Below, piece after piece: positions 1 through 9,978 of a stretch of 64,000 bases of DNA. The DNA is taken from positions 186,001 to 250,000 of the forward strand of contig NZ_AQUO01000001.1 of assembly GCF_000371965.1 (NCBI RefSeq). The letters run 5' to 3'. The notes under the pieces are model-generated. The model ran no database searches and was not told the DNA's origin. It was given only the letters and a program-made list of their open reading frames with translations. Numbering within the stretch: the first letter of the stretch is position 1; every line of letters begins with the position of its first letter. The translations under genes were made by a program, and so were the position numbers. The stretch comes from Paracoccus sp. N5. GTDB lineage: Bacteria > Pseudomonadota > Alphaproteobacteria > Rhodobacterales > Rhodobacteraceae.

Positions 1-150
1 CAGCCCGAATTTGCCACCTTCATCGTGGCGCGCCTTGACCGGCTGACCTATCACCAGATCGCAGCGCACTTCCCGGCCGCAAGCTACGTCCATCCTCACC
101 GCAGGGCACAGCGCCACCGGACGGCTGCAACGAAGCGCGACCTTCTCCGA
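1..150 (+). other. 3' end of an unidentified ORF cut by the window edge
   Basis: An open frame runs from base 1 to a TAA at 148-150, giving about 49 residues. It contains a helix-turn-helix-like stretch (LDRLTYHQIAAHFP) followed by a basic, histidine-rich tail. The tail could reflect a frame change, so this may be the decayed end of a transposase or other DNA-binding protein. I do not recognise the family. Bases 151-227, up to the end of the next gene, show nothing I can name. Confidence 0.25.
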
Positions 151-227
151 TAACCGCGAGACCTCTGCGGTCTTCTCGGATCAAACCCACCGACACCCCG
201 TGACAGACAACACCCCGCGTGGGGCAC

Positions 228-1454
228 CTACCGCGCAACCTCGCGCGGCCGCAGCATGAGCCACAAAAGCGCGCCGCCCGCCAGCACCAGGAAGGGCAGC
301 ATGGCCAGGTTCACCGCGTTCCAGCCGGCCTGGGCCGAGCCGCCCATGCAGTTCATCAGCCCACCCGAGGACAGCGAGGCCAGGAACACGCCGGAAAACA
401 CCACGGCGTCGTTCAGGCCCTGCACCCGCTCGCGCTCCTCGGGGCGATAGGCGCGGGTCAGCATGGCGGTGGCGCCGATATAGCCGAAGTTCCAGCCCAG
501 CCCCAGAAGCACCAGCGCGGCATAGAAATGCCCGAGCTCTACCCCCGACAGCGCCACGGCGCCGGCGCCGGCAAGGATGGCGAGGCCCAGCATGACGATG
601 CGCGTGGCCCCGAAACGCGCGATCAGATGGCCGGTGAAGAAGGACGGCCCGAACATCGCCAGCACATGAAACGAGACGATATTCGCCGCATCCGCCGTGG
701 CGAAGCCGCAGCCGACCACGGCGAGCGGTGTCGAGGTCATCACCAGGTTCATCAGCGCATAGGCGACCATGCCGCAGATCATTGCGACCAGGATGCGGGG
801 CTCGCGCAGCAATGCCCGCAGCGGCCGGCCGGCGGGGCTGCCGGCGGGGGCCGCCGCCGGGCGCGGGATGTCGAGGAAGCCGAAAAGCAGCGGCCCGAGC
901 AGGTTCAGCCCGACAATGGCGGCATAGGTGGCAAGGAAAGGCACCGCGGTCAGGTCGGCGGTCAGCCGCACCAGCAGCGGGCCGGTCAGAGCGGCGGCGA
1001 GACCGCCGGCCAGCACCCAGGAAATGGCGCGCGACTGGAACTCGGCCGGGGCGCAATCGGTGGCGGCGAAGCGATAGAAGCCCTGCGCCGCCTGATAGAC
1101 CCCGGTCAGCAGGCCGCTGAGCATGAAGAGCCAGAAATTCCCCAGCATCATGCCGGTCGCGGCAGCGGCGGCACCCAACGCACCGGCGCCGCAGGCCAGA
1201 ACGAAGCCGGCCCGCCGGCCGCGCCGGCGCATGAAGCCGGCGAGCGGCCGCGCCGACAGCGCCGAGCCCAGCACGATCATCGACAAGGGCAGCGTGGCGA
1301 TGCAGGGGTTGGGGCTGAGCATCTGCCCGGTCAGGCCCCCGACGATGAAGATCATCGACATCTGCGCCCCCATCACCGCCTGGGCGATCAGCAGCACCAC
1401 GACATTGCGCCGGGCACGGCGCATCGGATCCGTCATCGGGTCGGAGGCAATCAT
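228..1454 (-). CDS. MFS transporter
   Basis: The 408-residue product is almost entirely hydrophobic, with about twelve membrane segments separated by short loops. A basic cytoplasmic loop (MRRRGRRAG) follows the early helices, and a longer polar loop rich in Pro, Ala and Gly lies near the middle. This is the layout of the major facilitator superfamily, which moves small solutes across the inner membrane by ion coupling or uniport. The substrate cannot be read from the sequence. The start at 1454 lies 7 bases beyond the stop of the KDPG aldolase gene on the same strand, so the two are probably cotranscribed. That could hint at a sugar-acid-related substrate, but this is inference only. Confidence 0.8.
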   Translation of the reverse strand: MIASDPMTDPMRRARRNVVVLLIAQAVMGAQMSMIFIVGGLTGQMLSPNPCIATLPLSMIVLGSALSARPLAGFMRRRGRRAGFVLACGAGALGAAAAATGMMLGNFWLFMLSGLLTGVYQAAQGFYRFAATDCAPAEFQSRAISWVLAGGLAAALTGPLLVRLTADLTAVPFLATYAAIVGLNLLGPLLFGFLDIPRPAAAPAGSPAGRPLRALLREPRILVAMICGMVAYALMNLVMTSTPLAVVGCGFATADAANIVSFHVLAMFGPSFFTGHLIARFGATRIVMLGLAILAGAGAVALSGVELGHFYAALVLLGLGWNFGYIGATAMLTRAYRPEERERVQGLNDAVVFSGVFLASLSSGGLMNCMGGSAQAGWNAVNLAMLPFLVLAGGALLWLMLRPREVAR

Positions 1455-1461
1455 GACCGGC

Positions 1462-2100
1462 TCATTTCAGGGCGGCGGCCTCGCGGGCGCGGGTTTCGAT
1501 CGCCTGCCAGTTGCCGCTGGCGACATCGGCATCGGGGGCGATCCAGCTGCCGCCGGCGCAGACCACATTCGGCAGCGCCAGGTAATCCGGGGCATTGGCG
1601 AGCGTGATGCCGCCGGTCGGGCAGAAGCTGACCTGCGGCAGGGGCCCCGCCAGGGATTTCAGCGATTTGGCGCCGCCCGCCGCCTCGGCCGGGAAGAATT
1701 TCAGCATGGAATAGCCAAGCTCCATCGCCCGCATCACCTCGGAGGCGGTGACGGCGCCGGGCAGGAGCGGCAGCTCGATCTCGGCACAGGCGCGGGCCAG
1801 GGTCTCGGTCAGGCCGGGCGAGACGGCGAAGCTGGCGCCGGCCTCCTTGGCGCGTTTCGCGTCATCGGGGGTCAGCACGGTGCCGGCGCCGACATGGCCG
1901 CCCGGCACCTTGGCCATCTCGCGGATCACCGCGAGCGCGGCCGGGGTGCGCAGCGTCACCTCGAGCACCGGCAGCCCGCCCGCGACCAGGGCGGTGGCAA
2001 GGCCCTCGGCCCGGGCGGCGTCGCCGACCACCAGGACCGGGATCACCGGGGCGAGTTCGCAAAGCGCACGGGATTTCTGGGACTGGATCTCTGGGGTCAT
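1462..2100 (-). CDS. eda: 2-dehydro-3-deoxy-phosphogluconate (KDPG/KHG) aldolase
   Basis: This 212-residue TIM-barrel class I aldolase cleaves KDPG to pyruvate and glyceraldehyde 3-phosphate, the last step of the Entner-Doudoroff pathway. The Schiff-base lysine is K134 in MLKFFPAE. E47 and R51 in the VLEVTLRT strand are the usual general base and carboxylate binder, and the phosphate-binding GGI motif (PTGGITL) is present. Length is normal for the family. The start at 2100 has a GAGG-type ribosome binding site. It leads a minus-strand pair with the MFS transporter. edd is not in the window. Confidence 0.93.
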   Translation of the reverse strand: MTPEIQSQKSRALCELAPVIPVLVVGDAARAEGLATALVAGGLPVLEVTLRTPAALAVIREMAKVPGGHVGAGTVLTPDDAKRAKEAGASFAVSPGLTETLARACAEIELPLLPGAVTASEVMRAMELGYSMLKFFPAEAAGGAKSLKSLAGPLPQVSFCPTGGITLANAPDYLALPNVVCAGGSWIAPDADVASGNWQAIETRAREAAALK

Positions 2101-2248
2101 GGCGGCCTCGTTCCTGAAAATTCGGCGGCAGGGTGCGCTTTTCCGCGGCGCGTTTCAAGTGTCGATGTTAGCGTTAACTGGAAACGGCGCCGCGTCGGAA
2201 GGGCAGGGGCTTTCCGCCCCTCTTGCGGCTTTGCCGCAATTCACCCCG

Positions 2249-2271
2249 AGGATATTTCCACAAGAGAGAAG
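2249..2271 (+). repeat. Divergent copy of the GGGTATTTnnnGAGCAAAGAAGA motif
   Basis: The sequence GGATATTTCCACAAGAGAGA followed by AG matches the ATATTT core and the purine-rich tail of the better copies at 8790-8813, 52728-52752 and 52779-52806. It lies between the convergent-looking ends of the eda and ygiB-like regions. The match is weaker than the others, especially in the GAGCAAAG segment. Confidence 0.45.
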
Positions 2272-2274
2272 CCA

Positions 2275-2922
2275 TCAGCCACCGAAACCGTTGCGGCTGC
2301 CCGAGCGCGCGGTGGCGCTGGCGCCGAAGCCGCCCCTCTGGCTGACCTGGGCGGCCGACATCGGCGGCTTGCCCAGCGTCGAGGGCGCGCGCTGGAAGGT
2401 CGAGGGCGCGACCTTGCCGGCGCCGCGGTTGGTGGCGAAGCTCTGGTCGCCCTTGGGGGTGGAGAAGCGGCCGTCGGCGGTCCTGACCATCGGCTGCGAG
2501 AAGATGCCGCCGCCGCGCGACAGCATCGAGCCCATCATGTAGCCGACCAGCAGCGGCATGAAGGAGAAACCGCCGCCGGAGTTCTGCGCCTGCGCCTCGC
2601 CCGTCGCGGGCTGCTGGGCGGCGGGATCGCTGCCGCAGTTGCCGGCGCCATGTTCCTGTTCGCAAAGCTCCTTGGATTCGTAGCGCGGCGCGGTTTCCAG
2701 GAATTCCTGCTGGGCGGCGGCGAAATTGGTGCGGCAATCCTCTTCGGTGAACCACAGGCTGTTGTCCTTGGCCGCCGCGACGCAGCTTTCGAGATCGGGG
2801 AAGCTTTGCGCGTCGACCTGTTCGTCCTTGCAGGCGGCGAGTGCCAGGGTGGCGGCGCCGGCCAGCGCCAGCGCGACATGGCGCGAGCGCTTGCGGGCGG
2901 GGCGGGTAGCGGGATCGGTCAT
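2275..2922 (-). CDS. DUF1190 (YgiB-family) lipoprotein
   Basis: The 215-residue product starts with a basic n-region and hydrophobic segment ending in LAAC, so Cys31 is the likely lipidated residue. The mature part carries several cysteines and the spaced aromatic pattern of YgiB/DUF1190 proteins. Its C-terminus is glycine- and serine-rich (FGASATARSGSRNGFGG). Biochemical function is unknown; the family is consistently found beside YgiC-type ATP-grasp proteins, as here. The upstream gene stops 3 bases before this start, so the two are translationally close. Confidence 0.8.
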   Translation of the reverse strand: MTDPATRPARKRSRHVALALAGAATLALAACKDEQVDAQSFPDLESCVAAAKDNSLWFTEEDCRTNFAAAQQEFLETAPRYESKELCEQEHGAGNCGSDPAAQQPATGEAQAQNSGGGFSFMPLLVGYMMGSMLSRGGGIFSQPMVRTADGRFSTPKGDQSFATNRGAGKVAPSTFQRAPSTLGKPPMSAAQVSQRGGFGASATARSGSRNGFGG

Positions 2923-2925
2923 GGA

Positions 2926-4149
2926 TCAGCCCTCGATGAAATGCGGCTTGAAGCGCGACAGGTTGTGGGTGATGCGCGAGCGGTCCTCGCGCAGGCCGAG
3001 GCCGCAGCAGCTCTCGCCCACGATCCAGGCGCCGAGCACCGGGTGGAAGCCGTCGAATGCGGGCAGTTCCGCCAGGCCCTGCACGATCATCGGGTGATGC
3101 GAATAGCTGTCGTCCTCGGTCCGGGCGACCTCGCGGCCGGCCTCGAAGATGGTGACGCCCGCGCCTTCGCGCGAGAAGATCGGCTTCAGCACATGGCCGC
3201 GCGCCAAGTCGTCCTGCGCGGCCGCAAAGGCCTGGGCCACGGCGGGGGCGGGGCTGCCGCCCGCCAGCGCCTCGGCCACGTCGTCGAGGAAGAAGGCCGG
3301 CAGCAGGTTCGGGTGGCCGGGGAACATCTGCCACAGCAGCGGCAGGATGCCCTTGTTCGACAGGATCGCCTTCCACGGCGGCTCGATGAAACGGGCGCCG
3401 GCGCTTTGCAGATGCGTCGCGAATTCGTCGCGCAGCATGTCCTCCCAGGGGTAGAGCTTGAAGAGCGTGCCGATGACGCGGGACTGCTCGTCGGCGAACT
3501 GGCCCTCGTCGGTCAGGCCGATCTGGGCCAGCGCGGTGAAATGCGCGCCGAGGCCCGCTTCGCGCGCGGCCCAGGCCAGGGTTTCGACCGTGGCGTAATC
3601 CTCGGGGTTCTCGGGGTCGGCGGCGAAATGCACGTCCTCGCCATCGGCGCAGATCTGGGTCCAGCGCGCCACGATGGCCTCGTGGATGCTGTTGAACTGG
3701 TCGCAATCCTCGTCCAGGACGCCCGCCGCCTGCTGCTGTTCGAACCAGAGCCATTGGAAGCTGGCGGATTCGTAAAGCGCGGTCGGCGTGTCGGCGTTGT
3801 ATTCCAGAAGCTTCGCCGGGCCCGTCCCGTCATAGGCCAGGTCCATGCGGCCATAGAGCTCGGGCTGTCCTTCGGCCCAGCTGCCGGCGACCAGGTCCCA
3901 GTGCCGCTGCGGGATGCCGAGCCGGGTCAGCCAGGCCTCGTCGCGGGCGACCAGCGCCACCGCCTCGCGGCACATGGCGTGCAGTTCGGTCGCGGGCGCC
4001 TCGATGTCCTGCTCGATCTCTTGCAGGGTAAAGCGATAGGCGCTGGTTTCGTCCCAATAGGGCTCCCCGCCCATGTCGGCGAAGGTGAAGCCCAGCTTCA
4101 CCGCCTCTTCGCGCCAGCCCGGGCGTTCGGGAAGATTGCGTTTTTCCAT
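2926..4149 (-). CDS. Glutathionylspermidine synthase-family (YgiC/YjfC-like) ATP-grasp protein
   Basis: The 407-residue product resembles the synthetase half of glutathionylspermidine synthase. Recognisable segments are YGRMDLAYDG, LLEYNADTPTALYES and, near the C-terminus, PIFSREGAGVTIFE, which are typical of its ATP-grasp fold. YgiC proteins are thought to ligate a carboxylate to an amine, but the natural substrate is not established. I chose ATG at 4149 rather than the longer frame to 4317 because AAGGAGTGACC sits directly upstream. It forms a two-gene operon with the YgiB-like lipoprotein. Confidence 0.85.
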   Translation of the reverse strand: MEKRNLPERPGWREEAVKLGFTFADMGGEPYWDETSAYRFTLQEIEQDIEAPATELHAMCREAVALVARDEAWLTRLGIPQRHWDLVAGSWAEGQPELYGRMDLAYDGTGPAKLLEYNADTPTALYESASFQWLWFEQQQAAGVLDEDCDQFNSIHEAIVARWTQICADGEDVHFAADPENPEDYATVETLAWAAREAGLGAHFTALAQIGLTDEGQFADEQSRVIGTLFKLYPWEDMLRDEFATHLQSAGARFIEPPWKAILSNKGILPLLWQMFPGHPNLLPAFFLDDVAEALAGGSPAPAVAQAFAAAQDDLARGHVLKPIFSREGAGVTIFEAGREVARTEDDSYSHHPMIVQGLAELPAFDGFHPVLGAWIVGESCCGLGLREDRSRITHNLSRFKPHFIEG

Positions 4150-4331
4150 GGTCACTCCTTGGTTCCGAGATAGGGCGCGGGCGCCGTGGGGCGCAAGCCC
4201 GCATCTGGAAATTCGCCGGGCGCTGGCCGGGTGCCGTGCCCGCGAGGGGCTTGCGGGACGCAAGGCTTCGGGCCAAGCTGCTGCCATTCCAGCCCCGGGA
4301 CACCCGGGGCGCGACAACAGGGATGACCATC

Positions 4332-5933
4332 ATGCAGAACCGTTTCCCGCTTCGCGCGCTGCTTCTGGCCTCGGCCGTGGCCATGGCTGCGGCCGCGCCG
4401 GCCGCCTGGGCCGAGACGCCGGCCGATACGCTGGTCGTGGCGGGCCAGATCGACGACATCATCAGCATGGACCCGGCGCAAAGTTTCGAGCTGTCGGGGC
4501 AGGATGTCATCAAGAACCTTTACGACCGGCTGGTCGATTTCGATCCGGCCGACCTCGAGGCCGGCTTCAAGCCCAGCCTGGCGCAAAGCTGGGAGGTCAG
4601 CGAGGACGGCAAGACCGTGACCCTGACCCTGCGCGACGGGGTCAAGTTCCAGTCCGGCAATCCGGTCCGGGCCGAGGATGCCGCCTGGTCGCTGCAACGC
4701 GCCGTCAAGCTGAACCTGTCGCCGGCCTTCATCCTGAACCAGTTCGGCTTTACCGCCGAGAACGTCGACCAGCAGATCAGTTTCGACGGCAACAAGCTGG
4801 TGCTGAAGCTGGATCAGCCCTATGCGCAAAGCTACGTGCTCAACAGCCTGGCCTCGGAGGTCGCCTCGGTCGTCGACAAGGAGACCGTGCTGTCCCATGC
4901 CGAGGGCGAGGATCTGGGCAATGCCTGGCTCTCGACCAACAGCGCGGGTTCGGGGCCGTTCAACCTGGGCGCCTGGAAACCCAACGAGGCGGTGCAGCTG
5001 GTCGGCAATGCCGATTACTGGCAGGGCGCGCCGGCGATGAAGCGGGTGATCGTGCGCCATGTCCAGGAAAGCAGCGCCCAGCGGCTGCTGCTGGAGCAGG
5101 GCGACGTGGACGTGGCCCGCAACCTGACCCCGACCGATATCGAGGCGCTGTCCACGAACGACAAGCTGGTGATCGGCAACGAGCCGCGCGGCCGCATCCT
5201 GTATATGGGGCTGAACCAGAAGGATCCGATCCTGTCCAACCCCGCCGTGGTGCAGGCCATGCGTTATCTGGTGGACTACAAGGGCATCGAGGACAGCTTC
5301 CTGAAGGGCCAGTTCAAGATCCACCAGAACTTCCTGCCGGAAGGCTATCTGGGCGCCTCTGACGAGAACCCGTGGACCTATGACATCGAGAAGGCGAAAA
5401 AGATCCTGGCCGATGCCGGCGTGACCTCGGGCACGATCAAGACCACGGTCCGCGACATGGCCGAATACAGCAATGTCATGCAGACGCTGCAGGCCTCGAT
5501 GGCGCAGGTCGGGCTGACGCTGGAGATCCAGCAGGTCACCGGCGCGCAATCGCTCGACGCCTATCGCGCGCGGCAGGTGCCGATCTATGTCGGCGAATGG
5601 GGGCCGGACTATGCCGACCCGAACACCAATGCCTCGACCTTTGCCTATAACCCCGACAACGCCGACGACGCCAAGCTGTCGCAGCTGGCCTGGCGCAACG
5701 CCTGGGCGGTGCCGGACGAGATGAACAAGGCGACCGTCGCCGCCACGCTGGAAGGCAATACCGACAAGCGCCGGCAGATGTATCTGGACATCCAGCAGCA
5801 ATATCGCGAGATCGCCCCGATCATCCCGATGTTCCAGCGCATCGAGCGCGACGGCATGCAGAAGAACATCCATGGCTGGACCGCCGGCGGCTCGGTCAGT
5901 TCGGCGATGTATCGCAAGGTCACGAAGGAATAG
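4332..5933 (+). CDS. ABC transporter substrate-binding protein, family 5 (peptide/opine/nickel type)
   Basis: The roughly 533-residue product begins with a clear Sec signal peptide (hydrophobic core ASAVAMAAAAPAAWA, cleavage near AWA-ET). The mature part is a large two-lobe binding protein of the DppA/OppA class, with the characteristic early segment DTLVVAGQIDDIISMDP and the FQSGNPV region. It would capture a solute in the periplasm and deliver it to the permeases encoded next. Two ATGs are possible, 4323 and 4332; AGGGA at 4319-4323 favours 4332. It is the first gene of a five-gene operon. The ligand is not predictable. Confidence 0.9.
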   Translation: MQNRFPLRALLLASAVAMAAAAPAAWAETPADTLVVAGQIDDIISMDPAQSFELSGQDVIKNLYDRLVDFDPADLEAGFKPSLAQSWEVSEDGKTVTLTLRDGVKFQSGNPVRAEDAAWSLQRAVKLNLSPAFILNQFGFTAENVDQQISFDGNKLVLKLDQPYAQSYVLNSLASEVASVVDKETVLSHAEGEDLGNAWLSTNSAGSGPFNLGAWKPNEAVQLVGNADYWQGAPAMKRVIVRHVQESSAQRLLLEQGDVDVARNLTPTDIEALSTNDKLVIGNEPRGRILYMGLNQKDPILSNPAVVQAMRYLVDYKGIEDSFLKGQFKIHQNFLPEGYLGASDENPWTYDIEKAKKILADAGVTSGTIKTTVRDMAEYSNVMQTLQASMAQVGLTLEIQQVTGAQSLDAYRARQVPIYVGEWGPDYADPNTNASTFAYNPDNADDAKLSQLAWRNAWAVPDEMNKATVAATLEGNTDKRRQMYLDIQQQYREIAPIIPMFQRIERDGMQKNIHGWTAGGSVSSAMYRKVTKE

Positions 5934-5936
5934 GGC

Positions 5937-7022
5937 GTGACGCATACCGACCTGAGTGCCGCGCCGGGGCCGGGGGCAAGCCCGCCCTCGGCCCGGCGCG
6001 GCGCGCGCCTGGGGCGCAGGATGCGCAGCCTTGCCGGGCTCTTGCTGTCCCTGGCGCTGACGCTGCTGGGCCTGCTGCTCGTCACCTTCATCATCGGCCG
6101 GGTCATGCCGATCGACCCGGTGCTGAAGGTGGTGGGCGAACGCGCGACCCAGGCGCAGTATGAGGCCGCCCGGCTTGCCATGGGGCTCGACAAGCCGCTG
6201 TGGCAGCAGTTCCTGGTCTATATGGGCGAGGTGCTGCGCGGCGATTTCGGGCGCTCGATCTCGACCGGCCATCCGGTGGCGCAGGACTTGCGGCGGGTGT
6301 TTCCCGCCACATTCGAGCTGGCGGCGCTTGGCACGCTGATCGGCGTCTGCGTGGGCGTGCCGCTGGGCGTGGTCGCGGCGGCGCGGCGCGGCGGCTGGAT
6401 CGACCAGATCGCCCGGGTGGTGGCGCTGGTCGGCTATTCCATGCCGATCTTCTGGCTGGGGCTGATGGGTCTTCTGCTGTTCTACGGCATCCTTGGCTGG
6501 GTCGGGGGCCCGGGCCGGCAGGGCATCGTCTATGACGGCATGGTGCCCGAGGCGACGGGGATGATCCTGGTCGACAGCCTGCTTGCCGGCGACTGGGGCG
6601 CGTTTCGCGACGCCTTCAGCCATATCATCCTGCCGGCAAGCCTGCTGGGCTATTTCAGCCTGGCCTATGTCAGCCGCATGACCCGCAGCTTCATGCTGGA
6701 GCAGCTTTCGGCCGAATACATCACCACCGCCCGGGTCAAGGGCCTGTCCGAGCGGCGGGTGGTCTGGGCGCATGCATTCCGCAACATCCTGGTGCCGCTG
6801 ATCACGGTGATCGCGCTGAGCTTCGGCTCGCTGCTGGAAGGCTCGGTGCTGACCGAGATCGTGTTCTCCTGGCCGGGGCTCGGCCAATACATCACCAAGG
6901 CGCTGCTCGCCGGCGACATGAACGCGGTCTTGGGCGGCACGGTGCTGATCGGCACCTGCTTCGTGGCGCTGAACATCCTCTCCGACGTGCTTTACCGCAC
7001 CCTTGACCCGAGGGCGAAATGA
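5937..7022 (+). CDS. ABC transporter permease, DppB/OppB type
   Basis: The 361-residue inner-membrane protein has an N-terminal helix preceded by a basic tail, five further membrane segments, and the EAA loop (AEYITTARVKGLSERRVVWAH) that contacts the ATPases. Translation starts at GTG 5937, only 3 bases after the binding-protein stop. Its TGA overlaps the ATG of the next permease (ATGA at 7019-7022). It is the first of the two permeases of the importer. Confidence 0.92.
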   Translation: MTHTDLSAAPGPGASPPSARRGARLGRRMRSLAGLLLSLALTLLGLLLVTFIIGRVMPIDPVLKVVGERATQAQYEAARLAMGLDKPLWQQFLVYMGEVLRGDFGRSISTGHPVAQDLRRVFPATFELAALGTLIGVCVGVPLGVVAAARRGGWIDQIARVVALVGYSMPIFWLGLMGLLLFYGILGWVGGPGRQGIVYDGMVPEATGMILVDSLLAGDWGAFRDAFSHIILPASLLGYFSLAYVSRMTRSFMLEQLSAEYITTARVKGLSERRVVWAHAFRNILVPLITVIALSFGSLLEGSVLTEIVFSWPGLGQYITKALLAGDMNAVLGGTVLIGTCFVALNILSDVLYRTLDPRAK

Positions 7023-7924
7023 CCGAGACGACAAGGGCATGGCTGCTCTCGGACGCGCCGCAGACCCGGCGTCAGGCCCGGATGGGCGCGCTCTACCAAG
7101 GCTGGCTGACGTTCCGGGCGAACAGGCTGGCCATGCTGGGGCTGGTGATCCTGCTGGCGCTGTTGTTCGTCGCGGGTTTCGCCCCCTGGCTTTCGCCGCA
7201 GGACCCCTTTGCCCAGAACCTGGCCGACCGGTTGAAACCACCCTCGGCGCAGCACTGGCTGGGCACGGATGCGCTGGGGCGGGACATCCTGTCGCGGCTG
7301 ATCCACGGTTCGCGCATCACGCTCTTCATCGTCGGCACCGTGGCGCTGGTCGCGCCGGTGATCGGGCTTTTCGTCGGCACGGTGGCGGGTTTCGCCGGCG
7401 GCTGGGTCGACCAGGTGCTGATGCGGATCACCGACATCTTCCTGGCCTTCCCCAAGCTGATCCTGGCGCTGGCCTTCGTCGCGGCGCTTGGCCCCGGCAT
7501 CGGCAATGCGGTTCTGGCGCTGGCCGTGACCTCCTGGCCGCCCTATGCGCGGCTGGCGCGGGCCGAGACGCTGACCATCCGCAACGCCGATTACATCGCC
7601 GCCGCCCGGCTGCAGGGTGCGGGGCCGCTGCGGCTGCTGATCGGGCATATCTGGCCGCTCTGCGTCAGTTCGCTGATCGTGCGGGTGGCGCTGGACATGG
7701 CGGGGATCATCCTCTCCGCCGCCGGGCTCGGCTTCCTCGGGCTTGGCGCACAGCCGCCGATGCCGGAATGGGGCGCGATGATCTCGGACGGACGCACCTA
7801 TATCCTCGACTTCTGGTGGGTCGCGGCCATGCCCGGCCTGGCGATCTTCATCGTCAGCCTGGCCTTCAACCTCCTGGGCGACGGGTTGCGCGACGTGCTG
7901 GACCCGAAGGGAGGCGCCGAATGA
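7019..7924 (+). CDS. ABC transporter permease, DppC/OppC type
   Basis: The 301-residue permease pairs with the DppB-type protein. It has the typical N-terminal cytoplasmic segment and first helix, then the conserved LGTDALGRDILSRL region after the periplasmic loop. The EAA loop IRNADYIAAARLQGAG and a closing LLGDGLRDVLDP are also family hallmarks. It overlaps its neighbours by ATGA at both ends, so synthesis of the complex is probably translationally coupled. Confidence 0.93.
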   Translation: MTETTRAWLLSDAPQTRRQARMGALYQGWLTFRANRLAMLGLVILLALLFVAGFAPWLSPQDPFAQNLADRLKPPSAQHWLGTDALGRDILSRLIHGSRITLFIVGTVALVAPVIGLFVGTVAGFAGGWVDQVLMRITDIFLAFPKLILALAFVAALGPGIGNAVLALAVTSWPPYARLARAETLTIRNADYIAAARLQGAGPLRLLIGHIWPLCVSSLIVRVALDMAGIILSAAGLGFLGLGAQPPMPEWGAMISDGRTYILDFWWVAAMPGLAIFIVSLAFNLLGDGLRDVLDPKGGAE

Positions 7925-8787
7925 CCCCGCTGCTCTCCGTCCGCGACCTTCGCGTCAGCTTCCCGACCCGCAGCGGCACCTTCCAGGCGGTGCGCGGCGT
8001 CAGCTTCGATCTTGGCCGCGAAAGGCTGGGGGTGGTGGGCGAATCCGGCTCGGGCAAGTCGATGACCGGCCGCGCCATCCTGGGCCTCGTGCGCCCGCCG
8101 GGCAAGGTCACGGCCGAGCGGCTGGAGCTGGGCGGCGAAAGCATCCTGAACCTGCCCGAGCGCCGCATGCGCAAGCTGCGCGGCGCCCGCATCAGCATGG
8201 TCATGCAGGACCCCAAGTTCAGCCTGAACCCGGTGATGACCATCGGTCGGCAGATCATGGAAAGCTACCGCCTGCACTCCGGCCAGGGCGGGCAGGCGGC
8301 GCGCGACAAGGCGCTGGACATGCTGCGCGCTGTGCAGATCCGCGACCCCGAGCGGGTCTTCGACGCCTATCCGCATGAAATCTCGGGCGGCATGGGCCAG
8401 AGGGCGATGATCGCCATGATGCTGGCCCCGGACCCCGAGATCCTGATCGCGGACGAGCCGACCTCGGCGCTGGACGTCTCGGTCCGCAACGAGGTCTTGC
8501 GCATCATGGACAAGCTGGTGCGCGACCGCGGCATGGGGCTGATCTTCATCAGCCACGACCTGAACCTGGTCGGCCAGTTCTGCGACCGGGTGCTGATCAT
8601 GTATGCCGGCCGCGTGGTCGAGGAATTGCCCGCCCGCGACCTGCACGCCGCCCGCCACCCCTATACCCAGGGGCTGCTGAACAGCCTGCCGCGCCTCGAC
8701 CGGCCCGTCCCGCGCCTCTCGACCCTGCAACGCCAGGACAGCTGGCGCGACGAGGAAATCGCCACGCCGCTGCCCGGAGGGCTGTGA
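7921..8787 (+). CDS. Peptide/nickel-type ABC transporter ATPase, DppD type
   Basis: The 288-residue ATPase has Walker A GESGSGKS near residue 40, a variant signature SGGMGQR, Walker B ILIADEPTSALDVS and the switch histidine in FISHDL. The C-terminal RHPYTQGLLNSLPRLD is the family motif just before the oligopeptide-transporter extension. That extension is short here and I see no clear iron-sulfur cysteine cluster. It powers the importer together with the next gene. Confidence 0.92.
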   Translation: MTPLLSVRDLRVSFPTRSGTFQAVRGVSFDLGRERLGVVGESGSGKSMTGRAILGLVRPPGKVTAERLELGGESILNLPERRMRKLRGARISMVMQDPKFSLNPVMTIGRQIMESYRLHSGQGGQAARDKALDMLRAVQIRDPERVFDAYPHEISGGMGQRAMIAMMLAPDPEILIADEPTSALDVSVRNEVLRIMDKLVRDRGMGLIFISHDLNLVGQFCDRVLIMYAGRVVEELPARDLHAARHPYTQGLLNSLPRLDRPVPRLSTLQRQDSWRDEEIATPLPGGL

Positions 8788-8789
8788 TG

Positions 8790-8813
8790 CTTCTTTGCTC
8801 CGAAAATACCCAA
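8790..8813 (-). repeat. Intergenic GGGTATTTnnnGAGCAAAGAAG motif
   Basis: Read on the minus strand this is TTGGGTATTTTCGGAGCAAA followed by GAAG. It fills most of the 43-base gap between the two importer ATPase genes. The same motif occurs in both orientations upstream of gmd (52667-52806). It is non-coding and contributes no evident ribosome binding site to the next gene on the plus strand. Confidence 0.6.
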
Positions 8814-8830
8814 CCGCAACAGGGCAACCC

Positions 8831-9598
<768 letters not shown>

Positions 9599-9599
9599 G

Positions 9600-9960
9600 C
9601 TCGCATCCAAGGCCTGGAGCATGGGGTGAGGATTGTGGCGAGGCAGTTGCGGACGGTTTTCTCGTATCGGGTGGCGATCCTTCGGAACTGCCTGAGCTTG
9701 TTGAATATCCTCTCGACGCGGTTGCGCTGGTGCTAGAGCCTGGCATCGACGCCGGACCCCGCCCTGCCCAACGGTTGAAGCGGTTACAGATCGTGGTCGA
9801 GTGGCCATAACGCTCGGCAGATCACGCCAGGGCGAGCCGGTCCAATGCACCAAGATGCCGTTCAGAAGCCGCCGGTTGTCCACCCGCGCCTCCCGCGCGG
9901 CCTGTTCGGCAACAAGGACTGGTGTTTGGTCCCACGGTTTGATGGTGCGATCCATTCTTT
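9600..9960 (-). pseudogene. Relic of an IS5-family transposase
   Basis: Reading the minus strand, an N-terminal piece (RVDNRRLLNGILVHWTGSP, then WRDLP) is followed after a large internal deletion by the C-terminal piece VERIFNKLRQFRRIATRYEK, ending near MRAYES. Both match IS5-type DDE transposases, whose central catalytic part is gone. It is dead and sits against the 3' end of the ABC importer operon. Confidence 0.7.
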
Positions 9961-9978
9961 GGAATGGAAGGAAGCACC

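Noticed and set aside
1123..4173. A plus-strand open frame of over 1000 codons
   Set aside because: It is antisense to eda and the ygiB/ygiC-like genes, which have clear families. Its translation is Arg/Gly/Ala-rich and repeats no known domain; long antisense frames are expected at this GC content.
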